From NCBI GenBank assembly GCA_016845105.1, contig JAERTF010000051.1:52590-116589 (forward strand): DNA of 64,000 bases, given 5' to 3'. The translations under genes were made by a program, and so were the position numbers. Position 1 is the first letter of the stretch. Every line of letters begins with the position of its first letter. A model generated the notes under the pieces. That model was not told the DNA's origin and did no database searches. It saw nothing but the letters and a program-made list of their open reading frames with translations. The stretch is from Bacteroidota bacterium (GTDB lineage Bacteria; Bacteroidota; Bacteroidia; Bacteroidales; F082). Below are positions 58,801-64,000 of this stretch, one piece after another.

Positions 58801-61329
58801 TCCACCGATGGAGGTTCCAACTATATAGTTTTCCCCGCTTCATCTTATCAGGGCTCTGCAAGTGGATATTCAACAAATACCCGTTTCGATGAGTCATCTT
58901 ATACTGAATGGCAGGGAGCATCGCCTGATAATACATGGTGGAAACAAGAAACATTCTCATTGGAGAGTTTTAAATCTTCAACAGTAAAAGTAAGGTTTAA
59001 GCTTACTTCAGATGTTAGCTATCAAAAAGATGGATGGTTCATCGATGATATTGTTGTAGAGGCACCAACATGTCCCCCTCCCTCAGCACCAGTTACCTCA
59101 AATATTACTCATAATTCAGCACAGCTTGGATGGACTGAGCAAGGAAGTGCAACAAATTGGGATATTGAGTACGGGCCAACGGGTTTTACACAGGGAGCAG
59201 GCACTTTTGTCACAGGGAACTCTTCAAATCCATATTCTTTATCATCGTTATCGTCAAGTACGAGCTACGATTGGTATGTTAGATCAGTATGCGGAGCAGG
59301 TGATAATAGTTCATGGATTGGTCCAACAACATTCACAACCGCATGTTCTGCGGTTTCTGTACCATATCTTGAAGATTTTGAAAGTGTGTCAACTCCAAAT
59401 ATACCTTCCTGTTTGGTTGTTGAAAATACAAATTCTGATTCGGAACAATGGGTATCAAACGATTGGCATTATACTTCTGGTAGTAAATCGGCAAGAATTT
59501 ATTTCAATGTCTTAGAAGCAAGTGATGATTGGTTATTTACAAAAGGTTTACAATTAACAGGAGGGGTTGAATATGAGTGTGGGTTTGCTTATCGTGCAGG
59601 TGGTTGGTATAAATCAGAAAAACTAGAAATTAAATGGGGTACTTCAGCAACTTCTTCAGCAATGACATCTTCGGCAATTTGGCAAAACACATCAATTAGT
59701 AATGAAAGTTTTATGCTCGCAAACGGTCGCTTTACACCACCCACTACCGGTGTTTATTATATTGGGATTCATGGATATAGTAGTGCTAATAATTTGGGTA
59801 TTTACATCGATGATATATATGTTCATGAATCCTCAAATACTGCAACATGGACAGGTACAACAGATAATGATTGGTGGAAAGCATCAAATTGGGGAAATGA
59901 TACTTTGCCTTCATCACAAACTTCAGTACTTATTCCTCCAAATTTAACAAATTATCCAACGTTAACTCATATTGCTCCTTGCAATGATATTGTAATTGGT
60001 TCGAGTTCAGCAGGAGATGCTTCGGTTATCGATAATAGGATATTGTTCAACCAGGGTGATGTAACTGTTCAGAGGTATCTGAGTGGAGGAAAGTGGCATG
60101 GCATATCAGCGCCAATTAATAATGCTACTGTAAACGATATGTATTTTAATGGTAATCCTGATTTATGGATGAAATCATATAATGAGTCTGATGACACATG
60201 GAATCAGATAGTTGAGCTAACAACACCGATGCCATTTGGTGCGGGATTCATAGTTTGGGTAGAAACAGGTCATAATGTAACTGTGGATTTCACTGGTGAG
60301 ATAAAGGTAAATGACCTTTACCTTGACGCTTGGACAACGCCAAAAATAGAATTTACCAATGCACAACATGGATTTAATCTTATTGGTAATCCATATATAA
60401 GTTCTCTTGATTGGGATATCCCAGGTTGGGATACAACAGGTATTGATGGTAGTATTTGGGTGTGGAGTGATGCAGCTAATAATTATCTGTATAGAAATTC
60501 ACAAGGACAGGGGAGTTTAACAAATGGAATAATTCCAAGGTCACAGGGTTTCTTTATCAGAGCAAATAATGAGAACATATCATTTAGTATACTACCAGAA
60601 GCCAGAGTTCATTCAAATCAACAATTTTGTAAAAATGGAAATAGTAAAACAGGAGAGCCATATATCATACTAAAATCCATTTGCAATGATATGTATGATG
60701 AAAGCTGGATTAGTTTTAATGAACATTCAACAGAAAATTATGATAATGGAAAAGATGTAAATAAAATGTTTTCTAATTATGGGGCACCGCAAATCTATTT
60801 TAAGGACGGTATAGATTCACTAAGTATTTTGTCTGTTCCTATGTTATTTAACGATACGCGAATTGTAGAACTGGATTACGATGCACGGACAAGTGGAAAC
60901 CAACAACTGGTTTTGGATAAGCATGTTATGATGTGGGATACAGAAATATTTTTGGAAGATGTTGATAACATTAAGATAATTGACTTTAAAGCAAATCCAG
61001 TTTATGAATTTGAAACCGATGTTTCTGATAGTCCAAAACAGTTCAAACTACACTTCCTAAATATTTTCACAAATAATAACGAAGTTAAGGATAATGATAA
61101 TTGTGTTTTGGTATTTTCAAACAACGGGTTAATGAATGTTGCAAGGTGTGATGAAAGTATTGAAAAGTTTATGGATATAGCAATTTATGATATTATGGGA
61201 AGGAGCGTGATTAATACTAGAGTTAGTGATAATTATTATCGAAGTGAGAAACTTAGGGTAAATCAGTATTATATTGTTAAGGTGTTGATTGGAAGTTCGT
61301 TGAGGCTTAAAAAGGTATATGTAAGATAA
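55900..61329 (+). CDS. Large multidomain T9SS surface/adhesin-like protein
   Basis: The 1809 residues start with a signal peptide (about 1-22). In order: a propeller-like N-terminal region (about 90-530; DGDPVVLYDEQADRYLISEF, NRWGDYSNICLDPSND); a PKD-like domain (about 535-620); a choice-of-anchor/MAM-like domain (about 625-785, FPWVEDFENSGNIPDCW); FN3 (about 786-880); a second MAM-like domain (about 881-1060); FN3; a third anchor domain (about 1150-1315, YLEDFESVSTPNIPSC); a TWTGTTDNDWWKASNWGN module with HGISAPI and FNLIGNPY; and a divergent T9SS sorting domain (about 1735-1809, AIYDIMGRSVI). No catalytic residues are seen. It shares a likely transcript with the S74 protein (22 bp) and the 76-residue protein (11 bp). 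Confidence 0.87.
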   Translation: MKKIVLSLALLYLGTVFICSAQNNTDPTPTYISSSEAYMVEPLSSFNPITQSEWDQLVDEEINKHQNKKPKFRKYPHEKTALPKGNDPVWQKDALSVRGANSPTLIFEGLPSAGWPTDVNGTVGSSHYLQTTNSLYSIFDKSGNKLVGPNNINTIFASVPGGAYNDGDPVVLYDEQADRYLISEFSVSGSNDFLLVAISQTNDPTGSWYAYSFDVDDMPDYPKFGVWRDGYYVGTNKGTTSSTQEDIYVLERDSMILGQTTQIVGFANTDRPASDFQLASPIDNDGTFAPTGSPGLFITINDDAWNGIKDQLWIYELDVDWVTPANSTFQRTQAIDVASFDSNFGSGRTNITQPGTSNKLDAVSHVMMNRPQYKNFGSHQTIVCSHAVDVDGTNHAGMRWYELRKTNGNWELRQQGSYAPDGNNRWMGSIVINNNNRIAMGYSISSSSEYPGIRYAAQSTSAYAEANGTLDIAEEIILTGANSQTVTNRWGDYSNICLDPSNDSVFWYTNQYIGSSGGRLTKVASFKYQSTDVVADFIADNENPEINTQVEFTDLSFGSPTSWQWSFSPSTVIYLSGTSSTSQNPVVKFTAPGNYNVTLVSSKTGSNDIETKSSYIVVSPDCTIASFPWVEDFENSGNIPDCWSQQYTSIENRDWIFGSGNGATNPSSTHTGSYNAYLKDGSSTPGKTMLITPELDLSSLSTAQLNFWHTQDLYFSTQDELKVYYRTSESGSWNQIAHYTNQLSTWQHDSLSLPNLSANYYIAFEGNALSGNGVCIDDVTIKDGLSCPFPVNQQTTNISSTSAQLNWTEGGSATEWEIEYGASGFNLGNGTSVSGISSKPYTLTNLNSSTSYDWYVRSKCSPVSNSIWVGPHSFTTTEQVYSLPVTEGFESGMVKFDNASGNHSDFAINTALKHGGNQCVRNSYTDNNTNILHETGIMDLSTSILPTLSFWHIGKTEVGYDFCYVEVSTDGGSNYIVFPASSYQGSASGYSTNTRFDESSYTEWQGASPDNTWWKQETFSLESFKSSTVKVRFKLTSDVSYQKDGWFIDDIVVEAPTCPPPSAPVTSNITHNSAQLGWTEQGSATNWDIEYGPTGFTQGAGTFVTGNSSNPYSLSSLSSSTSYDWYVRSVCGAGDNSSWIGPTTFTTACSAVSVPYLEDFESVSTPNIPSCLVVENTNSDSEQWVSNDWHYTSGSKSARIYFNVLEASDDWLFTKGLQLTGGVEYECGFAYRAGGWYKSEKLEIKWGTSATSSAMTSSAIWQNTSISNESFMLANGRFTPPTTGVYYIGIHGYSSANNLGIYIDDIYVHESSNTATWTGTTDNDWWKASNWGNDTLPSSQTSVLIPPNLTNYPTLTHIAPCNDIVIGSSSAGDASVIDNRILFNQGDVTVQRYLSGGKWHGISAPINNATVNDMYFNGNPDLWMKSYNESDDTWNQIVELTTPMPFGAGFIVWVETGHNVTVDFTGEIKVNDLYLDAWTTPKIEFTNAQHGFNLIGNPYISSLDWDIPGWDTTGIDGSIWVWSDAANNYLYRNSQGQGSLTNGIIPRSQGFFIRANNENISFSILPEARVHSNQQFCKNGNSKTGEPYIILKSICNDMYDESWISFNEHSTENYDNGKDVNKMFSNYGAPQIYFKDGIDSLSILSVPMLFNDTRIVELDYDARTSGNQQLVLDKHVMMWDTEIFLEDVDNIKIIDFKANPVYEFETDVSDSPKQFKLHFLNIFTNNNEVKDNDNCVLVFSNNGLMNVARCDESIEKFMDIAIYDIMGRSVINTRVSDNYYRSEKLRVNQYYIVKVLIGSSLRLKKVYVR

Positions 61330-61340
61330 TCAATTGTATT

Positions 61341-61571
61341 ATGAAAAAAGAAATAATAATAATTTTTTGTTGTGTTGTTTTTCCATTAATTGGATTATCA
61401 CAGCAAACAGGCCCGGGAAATCCAGGAGGTGAACCAACAGGAAGTGATCCTCCAATTGGAGGAGGAGCCCCCATTGGTAGTGGCATAATAATTTTATTAA
61501 GTATGAGTGTTACATATCTTGGTAAAAAAGTTTATGATATGAGAAAGGAAAGTATGAAAGATGATATGTGA
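61341..61571 (+). CDS. Small Gly/Pro-rich single-pass membrane protein (PID-CTERM-like)
   Basis: The 76 residues are a signal peptide (about 1-20), a Gly/Pro linker (GPGNPGGEPTGSDPPIGGG), the motif APIGSG, one hydrophobic helix (about 48-62) and a basic tail (GKKVYDMRKES). The layout matches the tiny Bacteroidota proteins with PID-CTERM-type ends (usually PIDGG or PIGGG before the helix) that often follow large secreted proteins. Their function is unknown. It lies 11 bp after the 1809-residue T9SS gene, so co-expression is likely. Its stop codon abuts the stop codon of the convergent DUF5777 gene. Confidence 0.6.
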   Translation: MKKEIIIIFCCVVFPLIGLSQQTGPGNPGGEPTGSDPPIGGGAPIGSGIIILLSMSVTYLGKKVYDMRKESMKDDM

Positions 61572-62465
61572 TTAATCTCTAAACTCTTTTGGCTTTTTTA
61601 GAACAAATGTTCTTGATATATTAAAACCAAAATGAATGTCTCCTTTGAGCCAATCACCTGTTGTACGGGGAATAAAGTGTTGTTCAATTATACCCCTGGA
61701 ATTGGTAAAAAATAACTGAAATACATGACCGCCTGTTTCTATATCAAAACCTACGGTAAATGAATCGTTAAAGTCTTTGGCTGTTTGTTTTGAGATTATG
61801 TAGTAATATTCAAGATTAAGACTTATTCTTTTGGTTAGTTTAAAGCGACCTCCTGCACCCATCGCCCAAACATCATTGTCATCAGCTTTTGTTTCCACAA
61901 GATTACGATGTATAAAAGTAGGAGTTAATTGAATGGAAATAGCACTACTAAATTTCCTGGCAATTAGAAGCTGGTTTGTATATGAAAGGCGAGCTGAAAA
62001 ATCGTTTTTCCTAATCGTATCAGTAAGCTTTAGCGAATTAATACCAATATTCCCAAAATAACTTATAGATACGGGCATATTAATGGCACCCGTACTTTGG
62101 CGAAATATTTTTGCTTTTACAGATCCATCATAGGTTTTCTCAAATGACGAACGACCTATGCCAACTGCTAACCAGTCGGTTATGCCATATTGAAGCCCCA
62201 GACGAAGTGTTGCCTGATCTAATCCAAAAAATTCATATGCTCCATCATTTATTCGTCCAAAATGATGTTGGATGTCGAATATTAAGTTTCCATCGGCCGG
62301 GTTTTCAACTGATTGTCCAAGGGATATTCGAGTAGTTTTAAAAGTTGCATATGTGTAGTTGGTTGTTGGTCCATCATCAAACATGTCCATCATATCTTCT
62401 TGAGAAATAAGATTGAAAGAGAATGAAAGCAATAGTAGGATAAGAATAGTAGTTGTCTTTTTCAT
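61572..62465 (-). CDS. DUF5777 family beta-barrel protein
   Basis: The 297 residues have a signal peptide (about 1-21) and then barrel-like strands; the segments TRISLGQSVENPADGNLIFDIQHHFGRIN, GLQYGITDWLAVGIGRSSFEKTYDG and LFFTNSRGIIEQHFIPRTTGDW are characteristic of DUF5777. It is probably in the outer membrane; substrate unknown. It is the last gene of a four-gene minus-strand cluster with a cytochrome-like lipoprotein, an OB-fold protein and a YceI protein. This grouping is familiar in Bacteroidota and suggests an electron-transfer or lipid/quinone-related envelope role. Confidence 0.83.
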   Translation of the reverse strand: MKKTTTILILLLLSFSFNLISQEDMMDMFDDGPTTNYTYATFKTTRISLGQSVENPADGNLIFDIQHHFGRINDGAYEFFGLDQATLRLGLQYGITDWLAVGIGRSSFEKTYDGSVKAKIFRQSTGAINMPVSISYFGNIGINSLKLTDTIRKNDFSARLSYTNQLLIARKFSSAISIQLTPTFIHRNLVETKADDNDVWAMGAGGRFKLTKRISLNLEYYYIISKQTAKDFNDSFTVGFDIETGGHVFQLFFTNSRGIIEQHFIPRTTGDWLKGDIHFGFNISRTFVLKKPKEFRD

Positions 62466-62489
62466 TGTAGATATGTAATTTTAGAATTG

Positions 62490-63044
62490 CTAATTTTTAT
62501 ACGGTTTAAGTTTAATATCAACAGTTATTTCTATTTCCTCAGCAATTTTCCCGTTTACAGCACCCGGAATACTAATGTCATAGTCATCAAGCTTAACTAA
62601 AAACGTTGATTTTCCATGGATGCTATTTTTTGAAACGGTAAAGGTTCCTTTTTCTTTAACCTTTTTTGTTATTCCGTGAATGGTTAAGTCACCTTCAATG
62701 GTTGCCTCATGGGCACCTTCTTTTTCAAAGTCAATTTCATTAACATTTGTTACTTTTCCCTTGAGTGTAGAATTAGGATATTTATCACTTTCAACATAGT
62801 TTTCGTTAAAGTGTTCCTGCATTAATGCCTTCTCAAAAATAAACGACTTCATAAGAACCTTAAAAACAATAGCTCCCGTTTCTGTGTTTAATGCAGAATT
62901 TACTTGTGAGTTATGTGCCTCAATTTTTTCAAGCGGACCATCCGAATAAAATGAAATCCTTCCGTTTTTTGTAATGTATTGTTGAGCAGCTAAACTTATT
63001 GTAGATAGCAATACAACAGAAGTTACCAATATTAAGTTTTTCAT
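62490..63044 (-). CDS. YceI family periplasmic protein
   Basis: The 184 residues are a signal peptide (about 1-20) followed by a lipocalin-like YceI barrel (YITKNGRISFYSDGPLEKIEAHNSQVNSALNTETG, FNENYVESDKYPNSTLKGKV, IEGDLTIHGITKKV). YceI proteins bind polyisoprenoid-type lipids such as quinone-like molecules. It lies 24 bp upstream of the DUF5777 gene and 3 bp after the OB-fold gene. Confidence 0.88.
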   Translation of the reverse strand: MKNLILVTSVVLLSTISLAAQQYITKNGRISFYSDGPLEKIEAHNSQVNSALNTETGAIVFKVLMKSFIFEKALMQEHFNENYVESDKYPNSTLKGKVTNVNEIDFEKEGAHEATIEGDLTIHGITKKVKEKGTFTVSKNSIHGKSTFLVKLDDYDISIPGAVNGKIAEEIEITVDIKLKPYKN

Positions 63045-63047
63045 ATT

Positions 63048-63491
63048 CTAGTTATTGTTAGTTATTATAGAGCATTGTTCAAGGATTACATCTGTTTCGT
63101 TGTAGCCGGCACAGTAACCTTTGACAGTAATGGATTCATTATATTTCAATTTCAGAACTATATCTTTGTATGATGGTAGCATTGTGCACCTAATGCCTTC
63201 ATCACCAAACATGCCAGTATTAAAGGCAAATACAACAATTGCAGTTGAGTCATGGCTTTCTACGGAAGTTGTTTCTCCTGTTATTTGAAGCACTTTTCCT
63301 GTGTAATTTTTTTCTTTTGTATTTTTCCCTTGTGAGTAATGATTGTAGCAATTGGCTGCTGATATTACATAATCAGGGTTGGCCTCCTCAATATTTTTAT
63401 GAGGTTTATTATAGACAAAAAACCACATGTATGCAATTGCGATTGTACCAACAATTGCTGCCAGGGCAAATACTTTTAACCAGTTTTTCAT
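63048..63491 (-). CDS. Membrane-anchored OB-fold (tRNA_anti-like) protein
   Basis: The 147 residues are one N-terminal membrane helix (about 6-27, KVFALAAIVGTIAIAYMWFFVY), then a helical linker and an OB-fold of the tRNA_anti-like type (about 60-145, NYTGKVLQITGETTSVE, VVFAFN, ITVKGYCAGYN). Despite the family name, such membrane-anchored versions are not known to bind tRNA. The gene lies 9 bp after the cytochrome-like gene and 3 bp before yceI, so cotranscription is nearly certain. Confidence 0.75.
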   Translation of the reverse strand: MKNWLKVFALAAIVGTIAIAYMWFFVYNKPHKNIEEANPDYVISAANCYNHYSQGKNTKEKNYTGKVLQITGETTSVESHDSTAIVVFAFNTGMFGDEGIRCTMLPSYKDIVLKLKYNESITVKGYCAGYNETDVILEQCSIITNNN

Positions 63492-63500
63492 AACAATGAT

Positions 63501-63884
63501 TTAATTGTTTGGTGTTCCTGATTCAACCCAGGTTTCAATTTTTTTAATTGAGCAATCATCCAACTTATTTCCATTTTTTGGCATCGGAGACCACCCGTTT
63601 TCATGCCTTATGGTTCCCAATAAACTTCCGTTTTGTGCTGAAATAACAACATCATTGTAGTTTGCTAGACTGATATTTCCAGAAGGAGCTGAACCACTAT
63701 GACAACCAGCACAACTTGCATCGATTATTGGACCAATATCTTTTGAATATGTAAGATCTGTTGTATCACATGATGGTGGGCTTGGATATAGTTCCTCAAC
63801 ATTGTCGTATGTACATGAACTCAGAATCATGAGAATTGCAAATCCCATGACTAATATAAAATTTCGTAGTAGCATCATTTTCAT
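63501..63884 (-). CDS. c-type cytochrome-like lipoprotein
   Basis: The 127 residues have an SPII signal (Cys24 in ILSSCTYD) and a heme-attachment motif CAGCH (58-62) preceded by DIGPIIDASC, the usual start of small mono-heme domains. A Met in SPMPKNG may be the sixth ligand. It is therefore a membrane-tethered, periplasm-facing or surface mono-heme cytochrome. First gene of the four-gene cluster. ATG at the tracked start or at residue 3 or 4 are all possible. The upstream promoter is not clear from the remaining 116 bases. Confidence 0.83.
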   Translation of the reverse strand: MKMMLLRNFILVMGFAILMILSSCTYDNVEELYPSPPSCDTTDLTYSKDIGPIIDASCAGCHSGSAPSGNISLANYNDVVISAQNGSLLGTIRHENGWSPMPKNGNKLDDCSIKKIETWVESGTPNN

Positions 63885-64000
63885 ATATTATTTTCTAAAT
63901 ATGGTGTTATATTTTTAGACAAAAAATAGTTTGTAACCTTACAAAAAATGATAAAAATAGTATTTTCTTTTTATGAACAAAACTAGAAGGCTTGTAATAG

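Overview
The window looks like chromosomal DNA of a free-living Bacteroidota (Bacteroidetes) bacterium. The evidence is a low GC content, five proteins ending in type IX secretion (T9SS) C-terminal sorting domains, many SPII lipoproteins, promoters of the Bacteroidota TTG/TAnnTTTG type with little sign of Shine-Dalgarno dependence, and family-specific genes (LruC-domain protein, DUF5777 barrel, DUF3109 protein, FISUMP proteins, TPR histidine kinases with a LuxR-type regulator). I see no rRNA, tRNA, CRISPR array, insertion sequence or phage. The lineage below phylum level cannot be fixed from sequence reading alone.

Layout. 1-9.5 kb is housekeeping: the 3' end of a T9SS cargo gene, a fused two-domain peptide-type ABC ATPase, prs-rplY, pth, an orphan LuxR-type response regulator, glyS, a small zinc-ribbon gene, argF and a DUF3109 gene. 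9.5-15.2 kb holds ftnA and the ATP synthase genes atpB-E-F-H-A-G on the minus strand. 15.2-29.0 kb is an accessory block on the plus strand: a SnoaL-like lipoprotein, two giant paralogous T9SS surface proteins with near-identical leader sequences, and a TPR lipoprotein. It also carries complementary GGGTATA/CCCTATA minisatellites and dispersed repeats. 29.0-30.8 kb holds atpC and atpD on the minus strand, so the accessory block sits exactly inside what would otherwise be a continuous atpD-C-B-E-F-H-A-G series. 31-36.3 kb holds a gene of unknown function, then ileS-traR/dksA-like-lspA. 36.4-44.5 kb has an outer-membrane barrel protein, an LruC lipoprotein, a gamma-glutamylcyclotransferase-like lipoprotein, a U32-family protein, a secreted SGNH esterase-like T9SS protein and an exported phosphatidylserine-decarboxylase-like protein.

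44.6-61.6 kb is the most accessory stretch. Two FISUMP-domain lipoprotein paralogues flank another lipoprotein. A divergent two-component pair (LuxR-type regulator and TPR histidine kinase) follows, then a small unknown gene, a long head-repeat protein with an intramolecular-chaperone (S74) end, an 1809-residue T9SS protein and a tiny glycine-rich membrane protein. 61.6-63.9 kb is a minus-strand operon for a c-type cytochrome-like lipoprotein, an OB-fold membrane protein, a YceI protein and a DUF5777 barrel.

Main points for a second look: the atp gene set split by surface-protein genes; a duplicated leader containing a 12-bp palindrome before both giant T9SS genes; domain modules inserted at the same type of fibronectin-III loop in those two proteins; an IleRS whose HxGH signature reads GIHH; an exported PSD-like protein whose PADG motif has lost its Asp; a strong terminator hairpin 16 nt before the S74-protein ATG; and a two-component system beside FISUMP and S74 surface proteins.
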